Both the position numbers and the translations under genes were made by a program. A stretch of 64,000 nt of DNA from Chloroflexota bacterium. GTDB lineage: Bacteria > Chloroflexota > Anaerolineae > Aggregatilineales > Phototrophicaceae. This document shows, one piece after another, positions 37,090 to 45,550 of the stretch (the first letter of the stretch is position 1; each line of letters begins with the position of its first letter). The stretch covers positions 1 through 64,000 of the forward strand of contig WTGN01000105.1 in NCBI GenBank assembly GCA_011523545.1, in the 5' to 3' direction. Under the pieces are notes generated by a model. That model saw only the letters and a program-made list of their open reading frames with translations, had not been told where the DNA came from and searched no databases.

Positions 37090-38417
37090 GACGGGGCCTG
37101 ACGCCCTTCGTCCTGTTGCTGCTGCTCTTGTCAGGCGGCGGCCTTGGCGCGCGGGCCCAACAGCCTGACCTGGGACCCTGCAGCGAGCGCCCGACATACA
37201 TCTTCAGCCGCTTATACGCCGATAATGCGCGTTGGTGCGTCGAAGGCGTTCTGCATCAGCCAGAGCTGGAGCCGCTGTCCTTCACGGCGATGACAGTGGC
37301 GCCAGACGGCACACTGTACGCGACGCGCCCCTTGAGCGGAACGGTCGTGGCCATACGAGACAGTGACGGCGACGCCCTGGCCGACACGATGGAGCCATTC
37401 GCCCAAGGCCTGACCCGGCCGAACGGCATCGCCTACCACGATGGTTTTATCTATGTCTCCGGCGGCTCGCGCATATATCGCATTGCAGAAACGGGCGCTG
37501 TTGAATCGGTGGTCGACGACCTGCCGGCCGGCGCCGGCTTCTGGACCGGCGGCATCACCATCGGCGCTGATCAACGTTTGTATGTAGCCCTTGGCGCGCC
37601 CTGCGACAACTGTGTATTTGACGAGCGCGAGCGCGGCGTCATCCTCAGCATGAACCTGGACGGCAGCGACCGGCGGATTGTCGCGGGCGGCTTCAGGCAG
37701 CCGGCTGATGTCGCCTTCTATCGCGGCCAGTTGTGGACCCTGGACAGCGCGCCACGCGGATCGGAAGGCAAAGCGCGCGACGAGCTGAATTGGGTCCAGC
37801 CGGGCGGCTGGTACGGCTTTCCTTATTGCCTGGGCGCGGCGGAGCAGAATCTCGCGTCGGACAAACATGACTGCGCGGACAGCATTGCGCCGGTCATGCT
37901 TTTCGGCGCCGGCGCCAATCCGATCAGTCTGGCGGCTTACCCGCATGACACGCTGCCGGGCGCGGGCGACACGCTGATTGTCGTGCTCAGCGGCGAACCC
38001 AGCCAGATCGATATTGTCGGCTACAAGGTGATAATGATCAGCTTCGACGCGGCGAATCAACCGCTGGGCGCGACGATACTGATGCCATATCGCCACCAGA
38101 CCTGGCAACCGGCGTATGTGAAGTATCAACCTGATGGGCTCTTCTGGGAGCGCTTCATTTATGTCAGCGAGCAGGGTTTCGGCCTATACCCCCAGCGGCC
38201 CCTGGCGGTCGCCGTGCATCCGCGCGGCTGGATATACATAAGCATGACGGGCGGGCGGATCATCGCCTTGCGCCCGCGCGCCAGCATCCCCGATCATGCC
38301 GCGCTCTACCCCATCTGGACGCCGATGCACCCCGAATTCGATCCAGCCGCCGAGCCCGACGCCGATGAGCAATCGCAATTGGAACGCTGGTACGCGCAGA
38401 ATCGCGCCGGGGATTAA
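37068..38417 (+). CDS. Secreted PQQ-type glucose/sorbosone dehydrogenase-like beta-propeller
   Basis: A 449-aa protein with a signal peptide (RRGLTPFVLLLLLLSGGGLG, cleaved near GARAQ). The rest is a beta-propeller of the GSDH/Yli-type: FTAMTVAPDGTLYA, LTRPNGIAYHDGFIYVSG, WTGGITIGADQRLYVALG, GFRQPADVAFYRGQLWTLD and GGWYGFPYCLG. Known homologues oxidise sugars using PQQ, but many propellers of this type are not enzymes. It overlaps the DDAH gene by 22 nt. Its stop overlaps that of the convergent gene by 4 nt. Confidence 0.82.
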   Translation: MPVLALLRRGLTPFVLLLLLLSGGGLGARAQQPDLGPCSERPTYIFSRLYADNARWCVEGVLHQPELEPLSFTAMTVAPDGTLYATRPLSGTVVAIRDSDGDALADTMEPFAQGLTRPNGIAYHDGFIYVSGGSRIYRIAETGAVESVVDDLPAGAGFWTGGITIGADQRLYVALGAPCDNCVFDERERGVILSMNLDGSDRRIVAGGFRQPADVAFYRGQLWTLDSAPRGSEGKARDELNWVQPGGWYGFPYCLGAAEQNLASDKHDCADSIAPVMLFGAGANPISLAAYPHDTLPGAGDTLIVVLSGEPSQIDIVGYKVIMISFDAANQPLGATILMPYRHQTWQPAYVKYQPDGLFWERFIYVSEQGFGLYPQRPLAVAVHPRGWIYISMTGGRIIALRPRASIPDHAALYPIWTPMHPEFDPAAEPDADEQSQLERWYAQNRAGD

Positions 38418-39415
38418 GGGCCGAGCTTTTTGCTAATCAGCTTCGATACGCCTTTATCCAGCTCCCAAAAGGGATAGAAAGCGATGCCATCCAGCCGTTC
38501 CCCCATACCCGCCTCTATCCCCGCCAGGGCAAATGTCAAGGTTTCCGCTTGGGTCTGATGCGAAGCCGTCCATTCAGCCGAAACCGACGCGCCGATGATG
38601 AGCTCTGCGGTCAGGCCGCGCATGGCCTCCTGGCTCCGCCGCGCTTGATAACTAACCCAGCTGATGTAATCACGCGGAAACACGAGGCCGGAGTCGTATG
38701 CCATCAGCACCAGTTGATCGACATGTTGGGCGGCGCGCCCCAGATAGGCCGCCGACCAATGATGCCGCACATGCGGATAGGGCATGAGGGTGACCGTCTC
38801 GTCAAGCCGCAAGGGATGCGCCGTTGCCGAAAACAGCGCGCCCGCGGGCAGGGCCTCGCCGATTGCGGTCAGCGTCTCCAGAAAGCTGGCGTCACCGTCA
38901 GCGATCAACTCCGCATTGAGATGAACGCCATCAAAGCCGAGTTCAGCAACGGCAAAGCGACAGAAGTCGGCGATGCGCTTTCGGATAGCCGCCGATTCCA
39001 GGCGATTCGCCGTATCGGAGCCGGACAATGAAACCGGCACGCCGATCCAGGCAAGGACGCGCAAGCCCGGGGCGGACTGCTTCAGCGCGGCGACAAACTC
39101 GGGCGCGAAGGCGTAACTGGGATTAAAGGTATCATTGGCTGTGAGGTAGCTGACAAATGCATAAACATCGTCAACGACCAAGGCCTTCAGCTGCGCCGCC
39201 AAGCGCTTTACGCGTGCTGGATTCTGCTTCTCCATGGACCAATCAACGCCCAGCCAGGTGGCCAAACGAAGATCCGCCCGCGGCAGCTTCAAGTCGGCCG
39301 GAAGCGGCGGCGCGAATGCATAAACCATGAGCGCCAGCCAAACCAGCGAGACACAGCACAAGCCGAGAACAAATTGACGCCGTCGACGAATGAATGGCTC
39401 CCCTCTGCGCGACAA
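38414..39415 (-). CDS. Membrane-anchored GH18-like TIM-barrel protein
   Basis: A 333-aa protein. An N-terminal Arg-rich tail and one membrane helix (FVLGLCCVSLVWLALMVYAF) are followed by a glycosidase-type barrel: VYAFVSYLTAND, LRVLAWIGVPVS, FDGVHLNAELI (position of the GH18 DGxDxxE strand), LVLMAYDSGL and DGIAFYPFWELD. The canonical DxxDxDxE is not clear (GVHLNAE), so catalysis is uncertain. It may bind or cleave envelope polysaccharide. Confidence 0.65.
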   Translation of the reverse strand: MSRRGEPFIRRRRQFVLGLCCVSLVWLALMVYAFAPPLPADLKLPRADLRLATWLGVDWSMEKQNPARVKRLAAQLKALVVDDVYAFVSYLTANDTFNPSYAFAPEFVAALKQSAPGLRVLAWIGVPVSLSGSDTANRLESAAIRKRIADFCRFAVAELGFDGVHLNAELIADGDASFLETLTAIGEALPAGALFSATAHPLRLDETVTLMPYPHVRHHWSAAYLGRAAQHVDQLVLMAYDSGLVFPRDYISWVSYQARRSQEAMRGLTAELIIGASVSAEWTASHQTQAETLTFALAGIEAGMGERLDGIAFYPFWELDKGVSKLISKKLGP

Positions 39416-39532
39416 AATACAACGCGCCCGATCGCCGGGAAAAACAGACTATTGTGATTCTAGCACGGCATTTAGCAGGCCTCTTGGGGTCATTTGCGCT
39501 GGGATTCTCGTCGTTGCGCGATTCATCTAAGC

Positions 39533-39538
39533 TATAAT
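39533..39538 (+). promoter_or_regulatory. Candidate -10 box (TATAAT) of the KDPG aldolase gene
   Basis: A perfect TATAAT 37 nt before the ATG at 39576. No clear -35 hexamer is seen. Confidence 0.35.
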
Positions 39539-39575
39539 GGGGCGATTGCGCGAACTCACCAGAAGAACGGACTCA

Positions 39576-40205
39576 ATGAACATGACCGCGCTCGACATCA
39601 TCGCGAAAAACAAAATCGTCGTCATCGTCCGGCTTGACGACCTCTCTATCGCCAAGGCCCTCTGCGATGCGCTGATTGACGGCGGCATACGCGCTATCGA
39701 ATTCACGCTGACCAACCCCGACGCCGTCGCCACCATCGCCGAGATCCGGGCGTCGGTCGACGCATCCCTTGCCATTGGCGCGGGTTCCGTCATCACAGCG
39801 GAGCAGGTATGGGCGGTGGCCGATGCCGGCGCGCAGTTCGTCGTATCGCCGGTTTGGAAGCGCGAGGTGAATAGCGCCTGCCACGAAGCCGGCCTGCCCT
39901 TCATGCCGGGCGCCTTCACGCCGACAGAAATTCAGCAGGCCTGGGACTGGGGAGCGAGCGTCGTCAAAGTCTTTCCCGCCAATCATTTGGGCCGGCGCTA
40001 TATTAAGGATGTGCTGGCGCCACTGCCTCACCTGCGCTTGATGCCGACCGGCGGCGTCAACCGGGACAATATGCGCGAATTTCTGGCACAAGGCGCCTTT
40101 GCCTTGGGGGTCGGCTCGTCGCTCATCAACAACGACGCCATCGCCGATCGTGATTGGGGGCGTTTACGGGCGGAAGCGCAGCGCTACGTCGACATGCTGG
40201 CCTAA
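39576..40205 (+). CDS. KDPG/KHG aldolase (2-keto-3-deoxy-phosphogluconate aldolase family)
   Basis: A 209-aa class I aldolase. It has KIVVIVRLDD, GIRAIEFTLTNPDA with the catalytic Glu, GAGSVITAEQV, VSPVWKREV, and the Schiff-base lysine in VVKVFPANHLG, followed by LMPTGGVNRDNMREFL. The reaction is cleavage of KDPG (or 4-hydroxy-2-oxoglutarate or KDPGal) to pyruvate plus an aldehyde. The ATG at 39576 is used; the ORF-track start at 39537 overlaps the -10 box. It overlaps the convergent DUF1697 gene by 4 nt. Confidence 0.92.
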   Translation: MNMTALDIIAKNKIVVIVRLDDLSIAKALCDALIDGGIRAIEFTLTNPDAVATIAEIRASVDASLAIGAGSVITAEQVWAVADAGAQFVVSPVWKREVNSACHEAGLPFMPGAFTPTEIQQAWDWGASVVKVFPANHLGRRYIKDVLAPLPHLRLMPTGGVNRDNMREFLAQGAFALGVGSSLINNDAIADRDWGRLRAEAQRYVDMLA

Positions 40206-40753
40206 GCGTCAAATTCGGCGAACAGCTTCAAGAGCCGGTTGCAGGTGTTCCAGTTGCGGGCGGTCGATTGCAGACCTAGCGCCCGTTCGATGCGCTTGTT
40301 GTCCAGTTTCGATCGGGCTTGCCCGTCGCGGTAAAAGATAAAGAGCTCGCTGCCATCGGTATGAATGACTTCGCGCCCCGGGTTCTTCGCGCGCAACTCA
40401 TCAACCGCGGCCGGAGACGCTTCGCCGGACAGAAAGACAATAGCGAGCTTGTTCGTTTCGAGCAACTGCTCGGCGCTGAAGCGATGACGGCTGAAGATCG
40501 TTTCGAAATCCGCCGACGAGCGCATGATCACGCGGATATCATGACCGAAAGCGCGCCGGATGCCGTCTTCAATCTGCCGGCCGACCAGCGTCAAGTCGCC
40601 CTCGGCTGTCTCGAAGACGACGTTGCCGCTCTGCAGAATTGTGCGCGCCGCCCCGAAGCCAAGCGAAGCGTACATAGCGCGCAGGTCGGCCATGCGAATC
40701 TTGTTGTGGCCGCCAACGTTGATGCCGCGCAAAAGCGATACAGCCAGGACCAT
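40202..40753 (-). CDS. DUF1697 family protein
   Basis: A 183-aa DUF1697 protein: VSLLRGINVGGHNKIRMADL, the ILQSGNVVFETAE strand, the central SAEQLLETNKLAIVFLSG and SKLDNKRIERALG at the end are the family signatures. The biochemical role of DUF1697 is unknown. ATG 40753 has GAGGAG upstream; the ORF-track start at 40798 adds residues not typical of the family. Confidence 0.9.
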   Translation of the reverse strand: MVLAVSLLRGINVGGHNKIRMADLRAMYASLGFGAARTILQSGNVVFETAEGDLTLVGRQIEDGIRRAFGHDIRVIMRSSADFETIFSRHRFSAEQLLETNKLAIVFLSGEASPAAVDELRAKNPGREVIHTDGSELFIFYRDGQARSKLDNKRIERALGLQSTARNWNTCNRLLKLFAEFDA

Positions 40754-40895
40754 GATGACGCTCCTCTCAACGCCAATACCGCAGCGACAGCTTAACACAT
40801 TCAGTAGCGCGCCGCTCCGGCGGATTCCGCGCTGTTGCCCGCCGACAATTTTCGTTAGACTGACATTTTGCCGTACTGATCACTGTTTACCGCCG

Positions 40896-41606
40896 ATGCT
40901 TGCTGATATCCGCGCCGCCTTCACTTTTCTGACGATTCTGCCGCTGGGCTCGCTGGCGGCAATGCGAAAGCCGGGCGCGACCTTCGCCTGGTTTCCGCTG
41001 GTCGGCCTGTGCATCGGCGTTGCGCTGTTGACGGTCGCCCATCTCTCGCCATTTGACCGCGATCTCACCGCCTTCTTCATCCTGCTGATCTGGGCGATCG
41101 TCACTGGCGGCTTGCATCTGGATGGCTTCGGCGATTGCTGCGACGGCCTGCTGGCCAGCGTCCGGCCGGCTGAGCGCCTCAGAATCATGCGTGATCCGCG
41201 CGCCGGCGTTTGGGCGGCCGCCGGCTTGAGTCTCCTGCTGCTCGGCAAGTGGCTGGCGCTGCGCACGGTGGCGGTCGAGTGGCTGCCGCTGGCGCCGGTC
41301 TTCGGGCGCTGGGCGATGGTTTGGGCGGCTTACCGCTTTCCCGCCATTCGAAGCGAAGGGCTGGGCGCCCGTTTCCGTGACGGGCTCACCAAGGGCCAAG
41401 TGCTGATCGCTTCGGCGAGTGTCGTTCTCCTGCTCACTAGCCCGGAGATTGCCGCCCTCTGGCTGCTCATATTCGCTTTCACGACAGTGTTCGGGCGCTG
41501 GGCGGCGCGGCGGCTCGGCGGCGGGATCAACGGCGACGTTTATGGCGCCATCTGCGAACTGAGCGAGTTGCTCTGCCTGCTCTACCTGGGCCTGGTATAT
41601 GGCTAA
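40896..41606 (+). CDS. cobS: Adenosylcobinamide-GDP ribazoletransferase (cobalamin synthase) CobS
   Basis: A 236-aa membrane enzyme that joins adenosylcobinamide-GDP with alpha-ribazole (phosphate) in the last steps of B12 assembly. It starts MLADIRAAFTFLTILPLG and has the metal-binding motif GGLHLDGFGDCCDGL, RIMRDPRAGVWAAAGL and a C-terminal RRLGGGINGDVYGAICELSE. Several hydrophobic helices are present. ATG 40896 is the family start; the ORF-track start at 40560 is antisense extension. It overlaps cobU by 8 nt. No cobalamin riboswitch was recognised upstream. Confidence 0.94.
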   Translation: MLADIRAAFTFLTILPLGSLAAMRKPGATFAWFPLVGLCIGVALLTVAHLSPFDRDLTAFFILLIWAIVTGGLHLDGFGDCCDGLLASVRPAERLRIMRDPRAGVWAAAGLSLLLLGKWLALRTVAVEWLPLAPVFGRWAMVWAAYRFPAIRSEGLGARFRDGLTKGQVLIASASVVLLLTSPEIAALWLLIFAFTTVFGRWAARRLGGGINGDVYGAICELSELLCLLYLGLVYG

Positions 41607-42141
41607 GCGGCTGATTCTGCTGCTGGGCGGCGCGCGCAGCGGAAAGAGCCGCTACGCCGAAACCTGGGCGCGCGAGCAGGCCGAAAATGTGCTCTTTGTC
41701 GCCACCGCCCAGGCAAGGGATGCCGACATGCGGGCGCGCATCGCCCAGCACCGCGAATCGCGTCCAAGCCACTGGCACACGCTGGAAGCGCCGCATAACA
41801 CCGCCAAGCATATCGCCACATCAACTGCAAAGCATGACACCCTGATTCTCGACTGCATCACGCTGATGACGAGCAACATCCTGCTGAATCTGCCGGAGTC
41901 GGCGGCGCAAGAGGACGCCAACGCGGCCGTTCTGCATGAGGTGGACCGCTTGTTGGAGGTTCAGTCGCTCTCGAGCGCGACCTGGCTGCTGGTGAGCAAC
42001 GAGGTGGGCATGGGCGTCGTCCCGCCGACGCGGCTGGGGAATCTGTATCGTGATATGCTGGGCCGGGCGAATCAGCGGTTTGCGGCAGCGGCGGATGAGG
42101 TGCTGCTTCTGGTGGCGGGGATCCCCTGGCGGCTGAAGTGA
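41599..42141 (+). CDS. cobU: Adenosylcobinamide kinase/guanylyltransferase CobU
   Basis: A 180-aa bifunctional enzyme that phosphorylates adenosylcobinamide and adds GMP, giving the substrate for CobS. P-loop GGARSGKS at about residues 10-17, HWHTLEAP, LILDCITLMTSN and LVSNEVGMGVVPP are diagnostic. The start overlaps cobS by 8 nt, so the two are translationally coupled. Together they could salvage cobinamide; no other cob genes are in the window. Confidence 0.95.
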   Translation: MAKRLILLLGGARSGKSRYAETWAREQAENVLFVATAQARDADMRARIAQHRESRPSHWHTLEAPHNTAKHIATSTAKHDTLILDCITLMTSNILLNLPESAAQEDANAAVLHEVDRLLEVQSLSSATWLLVSNEVGMGVVPPTRLGNLYRDMLGRANQRFAAAADEVLLLVAGIPWRLK

Positions 42142-42144
42142 GGG

Positions 42145-43056
42145 CTAGATCTTGGCGAAGAAGTCAGGCTCGATTGTATATGTAGGAACCATTTCCTTTG
42201 CTACGCCCAACTCCAATTCTGCCAGTCTGTCAATCAACTGTTCCCCATCAACCAGATCAATCTCTGGAGCGCCGTCACGTGTAGCTTCACGTGTCGCGGC
42301 AGGTGTAAAGCTTCCTGTAGTTACAATCAAGCCCTTGTCAGTACGTCCAACCATAGCACCGCGAAAATCGCGTATTACACTCGCTCCGATGGATCCCTTG
42401 TACCGCTTGCATTGAAATAGCACTTTGAATGAGAGGAATCCTCCGATTCGCATAACTCCAATTCCGTCAATACCGCCGTCTCCGCTTCGTCCAGTAACCT
42501 CGACCTGCGTAAAGCCACTCTCGCGCAATATCAATTGAAACAGCCGCTCAAATGCCGCCGGCTCAATGCCGAGCAAGATATCGTAGAGACAATCTTTCCA
42601 AACTTCGTCTTCATGGACGTCTGTGGAAATCGGATCGAATGCGTCCGAATCGCCAGAGTCCGATTGTTCGTCTTCGTGCGTGAGTCTATTTTCTACCGTG
42701 CGGTCTGCTTCATGTTCCACTCGATTTTGACTCAGGTTCACGTGCGGTACCACTTCCGACACTTCGTCTTGGTTTATCGAGATCTGCGCTTTGCCTTTGG
42801 GTGTCAGAATCCAGAATCCACGTTCGGGATTCGTAGCAAGTTGATGCCGCTTTAATCTGTCAAGCGCAAACTGCACTCGATGAGCGGCCATGGATTTCGC
42901 TCGCTTATGCGGTATGGCCAGCTGTTCGTTGCTAAGACACATCGCCTTAAAGACTTCATCATAAATCTCATGGTTGTGTCCTGAATCACCTAGTCGCTTC
43001 AACGCTTCAAACGTCGGAGCGACGAATGACTTCTGCGAGGGTAGCCGGACATTCAT
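42145..43056 (-). CDS. Mrr-type restriction endonuclease family protein
   Basis: A 303-aa protein. The N-terminal winged-helix domain (Mrr_N-like) carries SQKSFVAPTFEALKRLGDSG. A variable acidic linker leads to a C-terminal PD-(D/E)xK domain with FERLFQLILRESGF, GDGGIDGIG and the catalytic FQCKRYKG, then IVTTGSFTPAATREA and LVDGEQLIDRL. The full D...QxK set is present, so it is probably an active nuclease against modified or foreign DNA. It sits next to a second Mrr-like gene that lacks these residues. Codon usage seems less GC-rich than the neighbours, which may mean transfer. Confidence 0.88.
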   Translation of the reverse strand: MNVRLPSQKSFVAPTFEALKRLGDSGHNHEIYDEVFKAMCLSNEQLAIPHKRAKSMAAHRVQFALDRLKRHQLATNPERGFWILTPKGKAQISINQDEVSEVVPHVNLSQNRVEHEADRTVENRLTHEDEQSDSGDSDAFDPISTDVHEDEVWKDCLYDILLGIEPAAFERLFQLILRESGFTQVEVTGRSGDGGIDGIGVMRIGGFLSFKVLFQCKRYKGSIGASVIRDFRGAMVGRTDKGLIVTTGSFTPAATREATRDGAPEIDLVDGEQLIDRLAELELGVAKEMVPTYTIEPDFFAKI

Positions 43057-43107
43057 ATATGCAACCTCAAAATCTGAATGCTGTTGACTTTAACTTGTAC
43101 TGCCAGG

Positions 43108-43704
43108 CTACACCGCCCCAAACCACTCGCGGTCAATCACCACGCGCTCGACCGTCACCAACTCCGCGCGCACGCCAAGTTCCAGCTCCTTCAGCTTGCC
43201 GATCAGTTCCTCGCCATCGATCAGCTTGATCTCCGGACTGCGATCGCTGGCCGCCTTCAGTTCCGCCTCCTGCGTGAAGCTGCCGGTTGTGATAAGCAGC
43301 CCCTTGTCGGCGCGCCCGAGCATGACGCCGCGGCGAAAATCGTCCACCTCGGCCGAACTGATGCGCCCGCCGCCGCGGATGCAGCGGAAGGACACGCGGA
43401 AGGTCAAAAAGCCGCCGCCGCCGAAGATGCCGATGCCCTCAATGGTGTCGTTTGCGCTGCTCAGCTCGATCTGCCCGACGCCGTCTTTCTCCAGCAGCTG
43501 CAAGATCAGCCGCTGAAAGCCGTCGGTGGTCATCTGTTCCAGCGTGTCGGTTAATTCATCGCGCCAGCCCGTCAAATTGCTGATCAGCTCTGCCGGGTCG
43601 ATTGTGCCGGCGGCTCGCTGCTCTTGCTCAAGTCCCGCATCTGTAGCCGGCTGGTCGGCGTCTTCAAGGCTGGTCATCTGCTGTCCATCTTCCTGGTTCA
43701 TCAT
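43108..43704 (-). CDS. Mrr-like domain protein with degenerate active site
   Basis: A 198-aa paralogue of the C-terminal half of the neighbouring Mrr protein. It aligns along FQRLILQLLEKDGVGQIEL, GFLTFRVSFRC, LGRADKGLLITTGSFTQEA and LIDGEELIGKLKELELGV. The catalytic GGIDG is TIEGIG and QCKR is RCIRGG, so the metal-binding Asp and the Lys are lost. There is no winged-helix domain. A regulatory or dominant partner role is possible; it may also be a fading duplicate. GGAG lies 5-8 nt before the ATG pair. Confidence 0.78.
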   Translation of the reverse strand: MMNQEDGQQMTSLEDADQPATDAGLEQEQRAAGTIDPAELISNLTGWRDELTDTLEQMTTDGFQRLILQLLEKDGVGQIELSSANDTIEGIGIFGGGGFLTFRVSFRCIRGGGRISSAEVDDFRRGVMLGRADKGLLITTGSFTQEAELKAASDRSPEIKLIDGEELIGKLKELELGVRAELVTVERVVIDREWFGAV

Positions 43705-43737
43705 TTTTGCTCCATTCCTTTTTCGATAGTCATTAGC

Positions 43738-44736
43738 TCAGGTTTGCGCCAGGCTGGTCACAAGCAGCTCCATTGCCAGCCGCGGCTCGATCTTTCCCGT
43801 TTTCATATCCTGGTCATAACGCTGCAGCCGCTTGATGATCCGATCCAACTGCCCGGCGTTGAAGCGCCGCGCTTGCGTCCCCAGCTTGCCGGCGGCGTAG
43901 GGATGCAGGCCGAGGACTTTGGCGATCGCGCTGCCCTGCGCGCCCCCGCCGCGGTCGAGATGTTCGCGCGTCATGGCCAGCAGGCGAAACTGCCGCACGA
44001 TCAGCGTGAACAGCCGGAAGCCGGGATCTTTCGGATCATGATGCAGCGAGCGGTGCATCAGCTCCAACGCGCGCGCGCCATCGCCGACCGCCAAGGCATC
44101 CACCATATCGAAGACCTTCGCCTCCGGCACATAAGGCGTCAAAGCGGCGACATCATCTTCGCCGATTTCGCGCTGCCCATCCACATAGCAGACCAGCTTG
44201 TGCAACTCGTTATCGGCGACCAGCAAGTCATCGTTGACCAGGCTGGCGATGGCCTGCGCCGCGCGCGGGCTGATCTCGGCGTCATATTCTTGCCGCGCCC
44301 GCTCTTTGATCCACTGGGTCAGATTCCGCGGCTTCCGGTAAGCGCGGACATAACCGTTTTCCAGCGTTCGCGCCGCCTTGAGGACCCGGTTGCTATCGCT
44401 CAGCGTCTCGCTCTCCACCAGCACCAGGCGCGCGAATTCGGGCAAGTTGGGCAACTCGGCGATCAGCCGCTCGGTCGCCGTTTTCCCCGCCTGGCCCGCG
44501 CCCCGCCTGCTGATATGGCTGATCAAGCCCTTGGCGATCACCAGGCGCTTTTCCGCCAGAAATGGCATTGACTTGACCGCCGCCAGAATCTCGACCACGG
44601 ACCTTTGCGCGCCATCGAATTCCGATCGGTTCAGGTCGCCATCTTCGCCCATCGATTCACGCATCCGCGCCAAAGCGGCGTCGCGGCTGATGCTGTCATC
44701 GCCGTGCAGGATGTAGAAAGTCGGCGTCGCGCTCAC
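43738..44736 (-). CDS. holA: DNA polymerase III delta subunit HolA
   Basis: A 332-aa clamp-loader subunit that opens the beta ring. It starts TFYILHGDDSISRDAALARM, has the FLAEKRLVIAKGL strand, LVLVESETLSDSNRV, a domain II/III junction around VPEAKVFDMVDALAVGDGARAL and the C-terminal collar FRLFTLIVRQFRLLAM with TGKIEPRLAMELLV. GTG start with GGGAT upstream. It follows the DUF6391 gene by 7 nt, so the two are probably co-transcribed. Confidence 0.92.
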   Translation of the reverse strand: MSATPTFYILHGDDSISRDAALARMRESMGEDGDLNRSEFDGAQRSVVEILAAVKSMPFLAEKRLVIAKGLISHISRRGAGQAGKTATERLIAELPNLPEFARLVLVESETLSDSNRVLKAARTLENGYVRAYRKPRNLTQWIKERARQEYDAEISPRAAQAIASLVNDDLLVADNELHKLVCYVDGQREIGEDDVAALTPYVPEAKVFDMVDALAVGDGARALELMHRSLHHDPKDPGFRLFTLIVRQFRLLAMTREHLDRGGGAQGSAIAKVLGLHPYAAGKLGTQARRFNAGQLDRIIKRLQRYDQDMKTGKIEPRLAMELLVTSLAQT

Positions 44737-44743
44737 CGCTCGC

Positions 44744-45292
44744 TCATCCCTGACGCGTGACGACGCGGTGCAGCGTCACGCGCTGGCCATTGAAGGGCAA
44801 GGTTTTTGTTTCGCGCCGGACGCTGACCAATTCCATCTCCCCGAGATCGCCCTCGGTGGTAAAGTGCTTCTGTACGCTCATGCCCAGCGGCGTTGATATG
44901 AACACAGCCGCCATCATCGCCACCATCATGTTGGGAAAGCGCGCCCAGCTCTGGCGCAGGCTGCGCCCGGCGAAGCCGATAAATGCGAGCGCCGTCGCCA
45001 GAAAGCCGGTGGTGACCAGGTTGGTGCCGCAATTGGGATGCAAGGCCAGCTTGTGTTCACCAGCCTTCATGCGCGCCAACGCTTCGTTCACCGCGCTTTC
45101 AACCTGTTCAGTCGGCGCCTCGCCTAGCAGGATAAAGCCCGATTCGCTACTGCGGCCGGACAGTATGTATTTGTGGCGATTCAAGATGTGAATGGTGGCG
45201 TGTTCCAGGCCATGATTGCGCCGAACGCGCAAGATGGTGGGATGGCGCGTCACCGGCTCGGCCAATTCCGCCAGGCGTTCCATCGGGTTCAT
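44744..45292 (-). CDS. DUF6391 family membrane protein
   Basis: A 182-aa protein typical of Chloroflexota and cyanobacteria. It has RRNHGLEHATIHIL, a SGRSSESGFILLGEAP segment, HPNCGTNLVTTGFL and two hydrophobic helices (ATALAFIGFAG and FPNMMVAMMAAVFISTPLG). The HGxEHATIHIL and HPNCGTN motifs look like metal- or cofactor-binding sites but the function is unknown. The start at 45292 has AAAGGA upstream; the ORF-track start at 45943 reads through antisense sequence and is rejected. Confidence 0.85.
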   Translation of the reverse strand: MNPMERLAELAEPVTRHPTILRVRRNHGLEHATIHILNRHKYILSGRSSESGFILLGEAPTEQVESAVNEALARMKAGEHKLALHPNCGTNLVTTGFLATALAFIGFAGRSLRQSWARFPNMMVAMMAAVFISTPLGMSVQKHFTTEGDLGEMELVSVRRETKTLPFNGQRVTLHRVVTRQG

Positions 45293-45400
45293 AACGGGTC
45301 CTTTTCTGCGTGGGCTCGCAACCCGTAACTTAACACAAAGCCCGGCGCCTTTCGAGTGGTTTGTGGCGGCAGGCAGCGCGTTTGCGCCGGGTTCATTAGA

Positions 45401-45427
45401 CCACCGAGGACACCGAGAGCACCGAGA
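45401..45427. repeat. 9-nt periodic CACCGAG repeat
   Basis: Three consecutive 9-mers of the type nnCACCGAG (ACCACCGAGGACACCGAGAG, then CACCGAG). It lies in the divergent gap upstream of the DUF6391 and phosphatase genes. Confidence 0.65.
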
Positions 45428-45458
45428 TTTAGCCCTTTCCCCGCCACCAAAGAAACAA

Positions 45459-45485
45459 TGTAGGGGCGATTTTGTGAATCGCCCG
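45459..45485. repeat. Single REP-like hairpin
   Basis: TGTAGGGGCGATTTTGTGAA followed by TCGCCC: a 9-bp stem with one G-U pair. The inverted partner is missing. Confidence 0.7.
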
Positions 45486-45535
45486 CCGCTGCGAAAGGAT
45501 GCGCTGCCGGGAGGATTCGTCGCGTCCCTCACGTA

Positions 45536-45544
45536 TGATATAAT
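45536..45544 (+). promoter_or_regulatory. Extended -10 of the phosphatase gene (leaderless)
   Basis: TGA followed by TATAAT (45539-45544). The ATG at 45551 lies only 6 nt further, where the transcript itself would start, so the mRNA is predicted to be leaderless. Confidence 0.55.
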
Positions 45545-45550
45545 GCCGGC

